Assembly: GCF_019316905.1 (NCBI RefSeq)
Contig: NZ_CP079216.1
Location: 2,418,001-2,482,000, forward strand
Length of the DNA: 64,000 nucleotides
Direction of reading: 5' to 3'
From: Tessaracoccus palaemonis
GTDB lineage: Bacteria > Actinomycetota > Actinomycetes > Propionibacteriales > Propionibacteriaceae
A model generated the notes under the pieces. That model worked only from the letters and a program-made list of their open reading frames with translations, searched no databases and was not told where the DNA came from. Below, in pieces: positions 15,925 through 25,700 of the stretch (positions are counted from its first letter, which is position 1; each line of letters starts with the position of its first letter). The translations under genes and the position numbers were made by a program.

Positions 15925-16660
15925 TCACGTCACCCTTTCGCAGAGGTAGCTCGGACCACCGCCAGCTGGCGGCATCGAGGACGGCCACGCGGCCGATGAG
16001 CGGCTGGCCGAAGCCGGCCAGGATCTTGATGGCCTCAGTGGCCTGCAGCGTGCCGATCTGGCCCACCATGGCACCCAGTACCCCGATGCCCGTGGCCTGC
16101 GGGTACTCGCCGGCCCGGGGTTCCTGCGGGATCAGGTCGCGCAGGTAGAGCCGGTCGCCCGCCCGGTCGGGCAGGCCGAACACCGAGCACTGGCCCTGCA
16201 TGCCGACCGCCGAGGCCCACACCAGCGGGGCCCCGACCGCCTCGGCAGCGTCCGAGATGAGGAACTTCGCGGCGAAGGAGTCGGTGCAGTCGAGCACGAG
16301 ATCCGCCTCTGCGAAGAGGTCGCGGGCACGGTCGGCGGTGAGGTACTCCGGCACGGCTTCGACGGTGACGTCAGGGTTGAGGGCGAGCAGACGCTGCCTG
16401 CCGGAGTGGGCCTTGTTGCGGCCGAGCTCGGTGTGCATGACCTGCCGCTGCATGTTCCCCAGCTCCACGACGTCGCCATCCACGACGACGATGCGTCCTA
16501 TCCCCGCCGCGGCGAGGTAGGGAAGCGCAGCGGACCCCAGGCCGCCGGCGCCGACCACGGCCACGGAGGAGGCGAGGAGTCGCTCCTGCCCCCTCTCCCC
16601 CATGCCGACGACGTCGATGTTGCGGCGGTAGCGCTCCAGCTGCTGGTCCGTCAGGGGCAT
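15911..16660 (-). CDS. moeB: MoeB/ThiF/HesA-family adenylyltransferase
   Basis: 249 residues from the ATG at 16660; a GTG nine bases further upstream is an alternative. The nucleotide-binding motif 'VVGAGGLGSAALPYLAAAGI' (about 37-56), 'VDGDVVELGNMQRQVMHT' and 'LVLDCTDSFAAKFLISDAA' are classical E1-like features. In molybdopterin synthesis it adenylylates the C-terminal glycine of MoaD so sulfur can be loaded. I see no CxxC pairs, so the structural zinc of E. coli MoeB appears to be missing, and no C-terminal rhodanese domain. The sulfur donor must then come from elsewhere. It overlaps moaE. Confidence 0.85.
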   Translation of the reverse strand: MPLTDQQLERYRRNIDVVGMGERGQERLLASSVAVVGAGGLGSAALPYLAAAGIGRIVVVDGDVVELGNMQRQVMHTELGRNKAHSGRQRLLALNPDVTVEAVPEYLTADRARDLFAEADLVLDCTDSFAAKFLISDAAEAVGAPLVWASAVGMQGQCSVFGLPDRAGDRLYLRDLIPQEPRAGEYPQATGIGVLGAMVGQIGTLQATEAIKILAGFGQPLIGRVAVLDAASWRWSELPLRKGDVSAER

Positions 16661-17058
16661 TGCGACCACTCGTGGGTGCCGTCGGCCAGGAACTGCTTCT
16701 TCCAGATGGGCAGCTCCTGCTTGACGCGGTCGACGAAATCGGAGGCGCAGCCGAAGGCCTGCGCCCGGTGGGAGGCGGCGACGGCGACGAAGAGCGCGAC
16801 GCCGCCGATGCCAAGGTGGCCGACGCGATGCTGGGCGGCCAGCGCGTGCACCCCCTCGCGGGCAGCGAACTCCTCGACGAGCCGCGCCATGATCTCCTCA
16901 GCCGACGGGTGGCCGACGTAGTCGATCGCGGTCACGGCGACGCCGTGATCGTGGTTGCGCACGACGCCGGCGAACGTGACGACCGCCCCCGCCCTCTCAT
17001 CTGATACGGCGTCCGTCAGCGCCGCGCCGTCGATGTCGTGATCGGTGATGAACGCCAT
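16651..17058 (-). CDS. moaE: Molybdopterin synthase catalytic subunit MoaE
   Basis: 135 residues from the ATG at 17058. 'AGAVVTFAGVVRNHDHG' and 'HRVGHLGIGGVALFVAVAAS' are conserved MoaE blocks, and 'LPIWKKQFLADGTHEW' near the C-terminus carries the active-site lysines and closing tryptophan. With thiocarboxylated MoaD it converts cyclic pyranopterin monophosphate to molybdopterin. The moaD gene is not next to it but about 10 kb upstream in the same direction. The start shares one base with the stop of the nitrate transporter gene (TGATG). Confidence 0.93.
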   Translation of the reverse strand: MAFITDHDIDGAALTDAVSDERAGAVVTFAGVVRNHDHGVAVTAIDYVGHPSAEEIMARLVEEFAAREGVHALAAQHRVGHLGIGGVALFVAVAASHRAQAFGCASDFVDRVKQELPIWKKQFLADGTHEWSQCP

Positions 17059-18443
17059 CAGCTCGGCTTCGCCGCACCCTTCCTGGCGTAGCGCCACCAG
17101 GCGATGACGATGCACATCACTGCCCACGCGGCGCCGATGAGGTAGAACGCCGTGGGGCTCATGAGGGTGAGGCCGACGCCGAAGAGGAAGGGCCCGAAGG
17201 CCGCGATGGCGGCGGTCCAGCCGATCACGCCGCCGGCCTGGCGACGCTCGAAGATCATCGGCATCTGCTTGAAGGTCGAGGCGTTGCCGATGCCCGAGAA
17301 CAGGAAGATCAGGAGCATGCCCCACAGGAAGTGGGTGAACCCGCCCGAGAGCGCGTCGGCACTGGATGTGTCGGGGGTCAGCGCGGGGATCGTGAACAGG
17401 ATCGAGGCCAGCACCCCGACGCCGGAGACCACCGTCCAGATCGCGCCGCCCATCCGGTCGGTCAGCGGCGCGAACAGCACGCGCGCGCCGGCTCCTACGA
17501 GCGGACCGAGGAAGACGTACTTGACGGGGTCAGGCAGCGTGTAGCCCTCCACCAGCAACCTCGCCGACTCCCCCGCCCCCTCGACGATCGCCGAGTTCCC
17601 CGACCCGTACAGGTTCGTCATGAGCAGGCCGAACTGGGCCGAGAGGCCCGAGAAAGTGCCGAACGTCATGATGTAGAGGATCGTCATGAGCCAGGTGTCG
17701 GGATTGTCGAAGATGTCGAACTGCTGCTTGATCGTCGCCTTGACGGGCACAGACCTCAGCGCGATGTAGGCCCAGATCGCCCCGGCGATGAGGAACGGCA
17801 CGTAGACGAGCGCCGAGTTCTGGTAGTAGACGACCACCGGGTTGCGGCCGACGATGTGAAGGGTCTGCGAGCCCAGGAAGCTGAACATGCCGAACCCGAT
17901 GAGCCAGGGGGTGAGCAACTGCACCAGCGAGACGCCGAAGTTGCCGATGCCGGCCTGCAGGCCGAGCACGGTGCCCGACATCCTGCGCGGGAAGAAGTAC
18001 GATGTCGACGGCATGAACCCGGAGAAGGCGCCGCCGCCGATGCCGGAGAGGAAGGCCAGACCCATCAGCCGCCAATACGGGACGTCGGGGTTGGCGACCT
18101 CGAAGCCCCAGCCCACCGCGGGCAGCAGCAGCAGGATGGTGGTGAGAGCGACCATCTTGCGCGTGCCGATCTTGGGCGGCAGGACCATCCACACGATGCG
18201 CAGCAGGCCACCGGAGAGGCCGGGCATGGCCGCCATCCAGTACAGCTGCTGGGCGGTGAAGTCGAAGCCGAGTGCATTGAGCTTCGGCACGATCGCGCTC
18301 GGCAGGTACCAGACCGCGAAGCACAGGGTCAGCGAGAATGTGGTGACGATCAGTGTGTTCCAGGCAAGCCTGCTGTTCCACTTGCTGTCGTCTTCCGGGT
18401 CCCAGGCGACGAGCCAGTCGCCCTTGGTTTCGGTGGTGCTCAC
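17058..18443 (-). CDS. narK: NarK-type nitrate/nitrite transporter (copy 1)
   Basis: 461 residues with about twelve membrane helices. 'NTLIVTTFSLTLCFAVWYLP' is helix 1; 'GIGGGAFSGFMPSTSYFFP' and 'GLQAGIGNFGVSL' are nitrate-nitrite-porter signature regions of this major facilitator family. The N-terminus is a longer charged segment ('GDWLVAWDPEDDSKWNS') found in NarK2-like actinobacterial porters. It could exchange nitrate for nitrite or export nitrite. Overlap with the preceding narK-type gene is ATGA, and its stop shares a base with moaE. Confidence 0.88.
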   Translation of the reverse strand: MSTTETKGDWLVAWDPEDDSKWNSRLAWNTLIVTTFSLTLCFAVWYLPSAIVPKLNALGFDFTAQQLYWMAAMPGLSGGLLRIVWMVLPPKIGTRKMVALTTILLLLPAVGWGFEVANPDVPYWRLMGLAFLSGIGGGAFSGFMPSTSYFFPRRMSGTVLGLQAGIGNFGVSLVQLLTPWLIGFGMFSFLGSQTLHIVGRNPVVVYYQNSALVYVPFLIAGAIWAYIALRSVPVKATIKQQFDIFDNPDTWLMTILYIMTFGTFSGLSAQFGLLMTNLYGSGNSAIVEGAGESARLLVEGYTLPDPVKYVFLGPLVGAGARVLFAPLTDRMGGAIWTVVSGVGVLASILFTIPALTPDTSSADALSGGFTHFLWGMLLIFLFSGIGNASTFKQMPMIFERRQAGGVIGWTAAIAAFGPFLFGVGLTLMSPTAFYLIGAAWAVMCIVIAWWRYARKGAAKPS

Positions 18444-19798
18444 AGGCGGGCCTCGCTATCGGAAGTGACGATTTCCATGGGGATCTCGATGCTGCCGGCC
18501 AGCTCCGGCGCGTTCTCGTGCAGCATCTTGACGATGGTCAGGTGCATCCATACCGCGCAGACGGCCACGAGGATGAAGATGCAGAAGAAGGTACTGGACG
18601 GGAACCCCGACCAGGTCTTGGAGTAGGCGAACAGGGGCGGCAGGAAGAAGCCGCCGAGGCCGCCGAGCATGCCGACGAGCCCGCCGACCGAACCGACGTT
18701 GTCCGGGAAGTACTCAGGGATGTGCTTGAACACCGCTGCCTTGCCGAGCCCCATGGCGCAGCCGAGCAGGAACACCAGCAGCACGAACAGCGGCAGCGCG
18801 ATCGTGTAGTGCAGGTGGTCGCTGGCCGAGCCGTCGGGGTGCATGACGGTGATGAAGCCGTTGGGCATCATGAGGATGCCGCTGGTGAGCAGCATCACGC
18901 CGAAGGAGGCGTACATGATCCTGCGGGCACCGAAGCGGTCGCTGAGCCATCCGCCGACGGGCCGCAGCAGCGAGGCCGGGAAGATGAACGTCGCCGTCAG
19001 TAGACCGGCCGCGGCGAGCGTGACGTCGAAGTTGTCCATGTAGTACTTCGGCAGCCAGGCCGACAGTGCGACGTAGGCGCCGAACACGGCGACGTAGTAC
19101 AGGCTGAACCGCCACACCCGCACGTTGCTGAGCGGTGCGAGCATCTCTTTGAGGGGCTTCGACCTGCCTGGCGCCCGGTCCTGCCTCGGGACGACAAGCC
19201 AGGTGACGACGCCGGTGATGAGCAGCAGCACCGCGTAGATCACCGGGATGAGACGCCAGCCGCCCTGGATGCCGAGCCCGTAGGTGCTGCCTGCGGTGGC
19301 GGCGATGATGCCGGGGCCGATCAGCTTCGTCACCGATGCGCCGACGTTTCCCGCGCCGAAGATCCCGAGCGCGAGACCCTGGCGCTCCTTGCCGAACCAT
19401 GCGGAGTTCCACGCGGTGCCGACGGAGAACAGGTTGCCCGCGAAGCCGACCAGGAAGGCCAGCACCAGCAGCCACATGTAGCTGTGCGCCATCGACACCA
19501 TGTAGGTGGGCAGCGCGCAGGCGAAGAGCATGAAGATGGTGACGCGACGGCCGCCGATGCGATCGGCCAGGATGCCCGCGGGGAGACGCCACATAGAGCC
19601 GTTGAGCACCGCGACGGCCGAGATCCAACTCAGCTGCTCGTCGCTGATGCCCAGCTCCTTCTGGATGGGGATGCCGAGGATCCCGAACATCAGCCAGACC
19701 GCGAACATCAGCGTGAAGGCGATGGTGGACATCGCCGTGACCCGGAAGGCCCCCTTGCCGGTCTCGTGCACCGGGGGGACCTCGATCAGTGCGCTCAT
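18440..19798 (-). CDS. narK: NarK-type nitrate/nitrite transporter (copy 2)
   Basis: 452 residues from the ATG at 19798; the longer frame to 19837 would overlap narI heavily. About twelve helices; 'GTAWNSAWFGKERQGLALGI' and 'GAGNVGASVTKLIGPGI' are the porter-family glycine-rich motifs. 'MWRLPAGILADRIGGRRVT' is the MFS loop 2-3 signature. It differs clearly from the next porter gene, so the pair may divide the work between proton-nitrate symport and nitrate/nitrite exchange, as in fused or paired NarK1/NarK2 systems. Overlaps narI by four bases. Confidence 0.88.
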   Translation of the reverse strand: MSALIEVPPVHETGKGAFRVTAMSTIAFTLMFAVWLMFGILGIPIQKELGISDEQLSWISAVAVLNGSMWRLPAGILADRIGGRRVTIFMLFACALPTYMVSMAHSYMWLLVLAFLVGFAGNLFSVGTAWNSAWFGKERQGLALGIFGAGNVGASVTKLIGPGIIAATAGSTYGLGIQGGWRLIPVIYAVLLLITGVVTWLVVPRQDRAPGRSKPLKEMLAPLSNVRVWRFSLYYVAVFGAYVALSAWLPKYYMDNFDVTLAAAGLLTATFIFPASLLRPVGGWLSDRFGARRIMYASFGVMLLTSGILMMPNGFITVMHPDGSASDHLHYTIALPLFVLLVFLLGCAMGLGKAAVFKHIPEYFPDNVGSVGGLVGMLGGLGGFFLPPLFAYSKTWSGFPSSTFFCIFILVAVCAVWMHLTIVKMLHENAPELAGSIEIPMEIVTSDSEARL

Positions 19799-20550
19799 CG
19801 ACGGTCCTCGTTGTCCCGGGTGCCCACCGGCTCCCACCCGCGACCGGGCGTCGTCTGGGAGCGACGCGGACGCGCCTCACGGCTGCGGTAGACGATGTAC
19901 GGCCTGAACAGGTAGTGGACGGGGGCGGTGAAGGCGTGCACGAGGCGGGTGAACGGAACCATCGCGATCAGCGCGAGCCCGATCAACACATGCACCTGGA
20001 ACTGCCAGGTGGAGGCCGCCATCGCCTCGACATCGGGCTGCAGGACCAGCAGGGACCGGAACCACACCGAGACCGTCTCACGGTAGTTGTGCTCCGAGCC
20101 GTCGGCGTAGGAGCCGCCGGTCAGCGTTGCGAACAGGCCGAACCCGATAACCGCGGCCATCACGACATACATGATCTTGTCGTTGACGGTGGTGGCCCGC
20201 ATGATCGCGCCGGTGGTGCGTCGGCGCCAGATCAGCAGCCCGAGGCCGACCACGAGGGCGACGCCGGCCAGGGATCCTCCGTAGAACGCGCCGAGATGAT
20301 AGGCGTGCTGAGAGAGCCCGATCCAGTCGGTGAACGCCTTGGGGATCAGTAGCCCGACGACGTGGCCGAGGAACACCGCCAGCAGCGCGAAGTGGAACAG
20401 CGGAGATGCGATCTTCAGGATCCTGGACTCGTACAGCTGGGAGCTGCGCGTGGTCCAGCCGAACTGGTCGTAGCGGTAGCGCCAGATCAGCCCGACCACG
20501 ATGCTGAGCAGCGCGAGGTAGGGCAGGACGCCCCACAGCAGGATCGACAC
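19795..20550 (-). CDS. narI: Respiratory nitrate reductase gamma subunit
   Basis: 251 residues from a GTG start. Five membrane helices: 'ILLWGVLPYLALLSIVVGLI' is the first. Histidines in 'FHFALLAVFLGHVVGLLIP' and in the C-terminal 'WQFQVHVLIGLALIAMVPFT' and 'FTRLVHAFTAPVHYLFRPY' are in place to ligate the two b hemes. NarI oxidises menaquinol at the outer face and passes electrons to NarH. The C-terminal tail is arginine-rich and cytoplasmic. It follows narJ after a single base. Confidence 0.94.
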   Translation of the reverse strand: MSILLWGVLPYLALLSIVVGLIWRYRYDQFGWTTRSSQLYESRILKIASPLFHFALLAVFLGHVVGLLIPKAFTDWIGLSQHAYHLGAFYGGSLAGVALVVGLGLLIWRRRTTGAIMRATTVNDKIMYVVMAAVIGFGLFATLTGGSYADGSEHNYRETVSVWFRSLLVLQPDVEAMAASTWQFQVHVLIGLALIAMVPFTRLVHAFTAPVHYLFRPYIVYRSREARPRRSQTTPGRGWEPVGTRDNEDRR

Positions 20551-20551
20551 G

Positions 20552-21175
20552 TCAACTCCTCAGACTGAACGGTTCGAGGCCCACATACTCGGTGGGCGTT
20601 CCGCCGAGGAGCTCCTGCACCTCGGCACGGCTCGCCGGAGAGGGTCCGCCGAGGGTGTCGCAGATGGCGCGGACGACACCGGCGTGCGGTAGGTCGTCCT
20701 GCTCCAGGCCGAGCCTCAGCAGCTCAAGCGAGGCGCGGTAGGTGTTCAGCAGGCCGACCCCGAGGGCGGGCGCCCCTGTGGCGGCGAACTCCAGCACCAT
20801 CGGGAGGTAGTCGGGCAGCTCGCCGTCGAGGTCGACGACCAGCCCTGAGTCCCGGTAGGTCTGCTTGATGGCGGCCAGCACCTCTCCCCGGCGCCGGGTG
20901 TCGCCGTCGGTCCAGTACGTCAGGTGGAGGGCGTGACGACGCGACAGGTCAAACTCCTGGACGTGCCAGCCCTGCAGTTCCATCATCGGCATCGACCTCA
21001 GGTGCGCGAGGGTCGGGGCGAACGCCTGCGCCGCGCCGACCTCTCCCGCGGCGGCCTCGAGCAGGTCGAGCTGCCCCAGCAGTTCCTCGTCGGGGTAGCT
21101 GAGCAGCCGGGCTGCCGCGGCGTAGACGATCCGGTGCGTTCTGGGCGGCGGGACGGGGAGCTTTGCGCGGCTCAT
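20552..21175 (-). CDS. narJ: Nitrate reductase assembly chaperone NarJ
   Basis: 207 residues. The TorD/NarJ-type helical chaperone shows 'AAARLLSYPDEELLGQLDLL' near the N-terminus, 'HVQEFDLSRRHALHLTYWTD' and 'LPDYLPMVLEFAA', all typical of NarJ. It binds apo-NarG, helps insert the molybdenum cofactor and iron-sulfur clusters, and delays membrane attachment; it is not part of the final enzyme. It overlaps narH by four bases. Confidence 0.93.
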   Translation of the reverse strand: MSRAKLPVPPPRTHRIVYAAAARLLSYPDEELLGQLDLLEAAAGEVGAAQAFAPTLAHLRSMPMMELQGWHVQEFDLSRRHALHLTYWTDGDTRRRGEVLAAIKQTYRDSGLVVDLDGELPDYLPMVLEFAATGAPALGVGLLNTYRASLELLRLGLEQDDLPHAGVVRAICDTLGGPSPASRAEVQELLGGTPTEYVGLEPFSLRS

Positions 21176-22749
21176 CGGGAGGCCTCGGCTTCCTCGCGAC
21201 GCGCCTTGGCGTCGGCGTAGGTCTCGATCGCGACGGGGACCGCCCGGCCCGAGCTGCTGCCGAACGGCCCTTCCCCACCGGCACCCGGCCCGCCCTCGAA
21301 GTCGAGCGAACAGCCCATCTCCTCGAGGTTGTGGGCGTCGCCGATGTGGGCCTTGGGGATGACGTACCGCTCCTCGTACTTGGCGATCGCGAGCAGCCGG
21401 TACATCTGCTCCAGCGCCTCCGGAGTCATGCCGACGGCCGCGGCGAGTTCGGGGTCACGGGGGTTGCCGAGCGTCACGTCGCGCATGTAGGCGCGCATGG
21501 CGGCCAGCTTCTGCAGCACCAGCCGCACCGGCTCCACGTCGCCGGCGGTGAACAGCTCCGCCAGGTACTCCAACGGGATGCGCAGGCTGTCGATCGCGCC
21601 GAACAGATTTCCTCCCGCCTCCGCGTCGTGACCCTGCGACTGCAGGAGGTCGACCACTGGGCTGAGCGGCGGGATGTACCAGACCATAGGCATGGTGCGG
21701 TACTCAGGATGCAGCGGCAGGGCCACCTTGAAGTGCTTGATGAGCGCGTAGGTCGGTGACTTCCTGGCCGCGTCGAGCCAGTCCTGGGGGATGCCGCTGG
21801 CGCGGGCGTCGGCGATGACCTGCGGGTCGTGGGGGTCGAGCATGACGTCTAGCTGCGACTCGTAGAGGTCCCGGTCGTCAGCGAGCGCCGCCGCGGTGAC
21901 CCGGTCGGGGTCGTAGAGGATGATGCCGAGGTAGCGCAGCCTGCCGACGCAGGTCTCGGAGCACACCGTCGGCAGCCCCACCTCGAGGCGCGGGTAACAC
22001 ATGGTGCACTTCTCGGCCTTGCCCGAGCGGTGGTTGAAGTAGATCTTCTTGTACGGGCAGCCGGTGATGCACTGGCGCCAGCCGCGGCAGCGGTCCTGGT
22101 CGACCAGCACGATGCCGTCCTCGGCCCGCTTGTAGATCGCGCCTGAGGGACACGAGGCCATGCACGACGGGTTCAGGCAGTGCTCGCAGATGCGCGGCAC
22201 GTAGAACATGAAGGACTTCTCGTACTCGAGCTTGATCCGGAGGTTGGCCTCCTCGCGCAGCTTCCGCATGATGGGGTCGTTCGCCTCGGTGTCGGCAACG
22301 CCGCCCAGCGCGTCGTCCCAGTTGGCCGACGCCTTGATCGCCAGGTTCTCGCCGCTCACCAGCGACCTGGGCCGGGCGACGGGGAAGTCGTCTCCGAGGG
22401 GGGCGCTGGTGAGCATCTCGTAGTCGTAGGTCCATGGCTCGTAGTAGTCGTCGATCCCCGGCTGCACCGGGGAGGCGAAGATGCTGATGAGCTTCTTGAA
22501 CCGGCCCCCCGAGCGCAGCCTGAGGCGCCCGGAGCGCGTGCGCTCCCAGCCGCCCTGCCACCTGTCCTGGTCCTCGTACCCGCGCGGGTAGCCCTGCCCT
22601 GGCCTTGTCTCCACGTTGTTGAACCACACGTACTCGACGCCGGCCCGGTTGGTCCACGCCTGCTTGCAGGTGACCGAGCACGTGTGACACCCGATGCACT
22701 TGTCGAGGTTCATCACCATGGCCATCTGGGCCATCACTCTGCGTGACAT
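21172..22749 (-). CDS. narH: Respiratory nitrate reductase beta (iron-sulfur) subunit
   Basis: 525 residues from the ATG at 22749; a longer frame runs antisense to nothing useful and overlaps narG. Four cysteine groups are visible: 'CIGCHTCSVTCK' (C18, C21, C24, C28), 'CEHCLNPSCMASCPSG', 'CRGWRQCITGCPYKK' (tryptophan in place of a cysteine, as expected for the 3Fe-4S cluster) and 'CTMCYPRLEVGLPTVCSETC'. These carry electrons from the NarI hemes to NarG on the cytoplasmic side. The gene shares one base with narG. Confidence 0.95.
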   Translation of the reverse strand: MSRRVMAQMAMVMNLDKCIGCHTCSVTCKQAWTNRAGVEYVWFNNVETRPGQGYPRGYEDQDRWQGGWERTRSGRLRLRSGGRFKKLISIFASPVQPGIDDYYEPWTYDYEMLTSAPLGDDFPVARPRSLVSGENLAIKASANWDDALGGVADTEANDPIMRKLREEANLRIKLEYEKSFMFYVPRICEHCLNPSCMASCPSGAIYKRAEDGIVLVDQDRCRGWRQCITGCPYKKIYFNHRSGKAEKCTMCYPRLEVGLPTVCSETCVGRLRYLGIILYDPDRVTAAALADDRDLYESQLDVMLDPHDPQVIADARASGIPQDWLDAARKSPTYALIKHFKVALPLHPEYRTMPMVWYIPPLSPVVDLLQSQGHDAEAGGNLFGAIDSLRIPLEYLAELFTAGDVEPVRLVLQKLAAMRAYMRDVTLGNPRDPELAAAVGMTPEALEQMYRLLAIAKYEERYVIPKAHIGDAHNLEEMGCSLDFEGGPGAGGEGPFGSSSGRAVPVAIETYADAKARREEAEASR

Positions 22750-25700
22750 CAGTACTGCACCTCCTGGGAGCGGCGGCGGACGGTCGAGACGATGTCCCGC
22801 TGCACGCCGGTGGGGCCGATGTAGTTGAACGCGTATGCCTGGTGCGCGTAGCCGCCGATGAGGTGGGTCGGCTTCAGCAGGATGCGGGTGACCGAGTTGT
22901 GGATGCCGCCTCGGCGTCCCGTCGCCTGCGACTTCGGCACGTCGATGGTGCGCTCCTGTGCGTGCTGCACGTACGCGATGCCGTCGGGCAGCTTGGACGT
23001 GACGACAGCGCGGGCCACGAAGACGCCGTTGGCGTTGGTGAGCTCCACCCACTCGTTGTCCTTGACGCCGATCGAGGCCGCGTCGTTGACGCTGAGCCAC
23101 GCCTGCGGCCCGCCTCGGCCGAGGCTGAGCATGAACAGGTTGTCCTGGTACTCGGAATGGATCGACCACTTGTTGTGCACGGTCAGGTAGCGCACGGTGA
23201 TCGCCTTCTCGCCGTTGGGACCGAGCTCCGGCTCCCCGTAGGCGCGGGTCATGTCGAGCGGGGGCCGGAACGTCGGAAGTTGCTCTCCGGCGTCGATCAT
23301 CCAGTCGTGGTCGAGGAAGAAGTGCATCCGGCCGGTGAGCGTGTGCCAGGGCTTGAGGCGCTCCACGTTCGTGGTGAATGCCGTGTAGCGGCGTCCGCCG
23401 GTCTCTGAGCCCGACCACTCGGGCGACGAGATGACCGGCTGGGGAGCCTGCTGCGTCTCGCGGAACGTGATGCGCCGTTCCTCCGAGCCCTCCGCGAGGT
23501 CGATGAGGTGGCGCCCGGTCCTGATCTCCAGCTCTCTGAAGCCCTGCGTGGCGAGTTCCCCGTTGGTGGTGCCGGAGAACATCAGGATCGCCTCGGCCAG
23601 CTTCTGGTCGGTGTCGATCGCCGGACGACCCTCCGCCGGGCCCGACGGGTACACGCCGTGCAGCCTGGCCAGCTGGTTGACCTGGTGGCCGACCTTGTAG
23701 GTGATGTTCTTGACCGTGAATCCCAGCTTCTCGGCCAGCGGGCCGACCGAGAGCAGCTTGTCGGCGATGGCCGTGTAGTCACGCTCGACGACCGCCAGTG
23801 TCGGGAAGTTCTCCCCAGGCACCGCAGGCCGGTCCGTGCCCCGCCAGTCCGGGGCGTGGCCGCCCGGCTGCCTGAGCTGGCCGGGGGTGTCGTGCTGCAG
23901 CGCGACCGCGACGATGTCCTTGCGGGTGTCGAGCCGGCCCCGCGCGAGCTCCGAGATGCGCTCGGCGAGTCCTGTGAACAGCTGGAAGTCGCTGCGCGTC
24001 TCCCACGGCGGGTCGATGGCCGGCGTGAAGGCGTGGACGAAGGGGTGCATGTCGGTGCTCGACAGGTCGTGCTTCTCGTACCAGGTGGCCGCGGGGAAGA
24101 CGATGTCCGAGAGGAGCGTCGAACTGGTCATGCGGAAGTCCGCCGTCATGAGCAGGTCGAGCTTGCCCTCCGGCGCCTCGTCGTGCCACGCGACGACCTC
24201 GGGGCGGTTGACCGTGGCGTCGGGGTTGGGCATCACGTTGTTGTGCGTGCCCAGCAGATGCTTGCTGAAGTACTCGGCCCCCTTCGCGGAGGATCCGAAC
24301 AGGTTCGAGCGCCAGAGCATCATGGTGCGCGGCCAGTTCTCGGGCGCGTCGATGTCCTCGATCGAGCTCTTCAGGTCGCCCGCCTTCACCCTGTCGGCGA
24401 TGTAGGCCTGGACGCTGGCGGCCTCGCCCCGCTCGACGGCCGCGGTCGCCTCGTCGGCGAGATCGAGTGGGTTGGTGGCGAACTGCGGGTAGAAGGGCAT
24501 CCACCCCAGCCGGTTCGCCTCCGCGACGGCGTCCGCGGTGTGCAGGTGATCGAGGTTGCCCTTCGACAGCGGCGACGTGACGATGTCCGCCGAGAACCCG
24601 TCGGTGCGCCACTGGTCGGTGTGCATGTACCAGTACGCGGTGCCGATCATGGTGCGCGGCGGACGCTGCCAGTCCATGGCGTTGGCCATGTTGAACCAGC
24701 CCGTCATGGGACGGCACTTCTCCTGGCCGACGTAGTGCGCCCATCCCCCGCCGTTGCGGCCGATGCAGCCGGTCATCATGAGCAGCGCGATGATCGCGCG
24801 GTACGTGACGTCGGCGTGGAACCAGTGGCAGATACCGGCCCCGATGATGATCATCGTGCGCCCGTTGGACGCCTCGGAATTGCGGGCGAACTCGCGGGCC
24901 GTGCGGATGCAGGCCTCAGCCGGAACCGAGGTGATCTCCGCCTGCCACGCGGGCGTGTAGGGCGAGGTCACGTCGTCGTAGCCGCTGGCCCACGATCCCG
25001 GCAGACCCTCGCGGCCAACGCCGTACTGCGCAAGCATCAGATCGAAGACGGTGGTGACCAGCCTGCCCTCCACGACTAGCGTCGGGACGCCGCGTCGGAT
25101 GATGCTGCCGACTCCCCTGGGGTCCTCGAAGCAGGGCAGTGCGACCTCACGTCCCTCCGCCCCCGGCACGTCGAGGAGGCTGAGCGTGGGGCGCAGCTCG
25201 CCGAGGTCCAGGTTCCACTGGCCCGCGTCCTCCTCGTTGTAGCGGAACCCCATCGATCCCTTCGGCACGGCCGGGGCTCCGGAGGCGCGGTCCCACATGA
25301 CTGTCTTGAACGACGCGTCAGCCTGCCTGGCCTCGCCCGTCAGGTCGGCGGCAGCGAGGAACTTCCCGGCGGTCAGGCCGTGGCCGTCCGGGTGCTCCTC
25401 AAGCGTCACGAGCATCCCGAAGTCGGTGAACTGCTTGACGTAGTCGTCGAAGAAGTCCACAGTGCGGTCGACGAAGTTCTCCTTGAGGATGACGTGGCCC
25501 ATGGCCATGGCCAGCGCAGCGTCGGTGCCCGCCTGGGCGGGCAGCCACTCGTCGGCGAACTTGACGTTGTCCGCGTAGTCGGGGCTCACGGCCACGACCT
25601 TGGTGCCGCGGTAGCGGACCTCCGCCATCCAATGGGCGTCGGGGGTCCTGGTCACGGGGACGTTGGAGCCCCACATCATGAGGTAGGTGGCGTCCCACCA

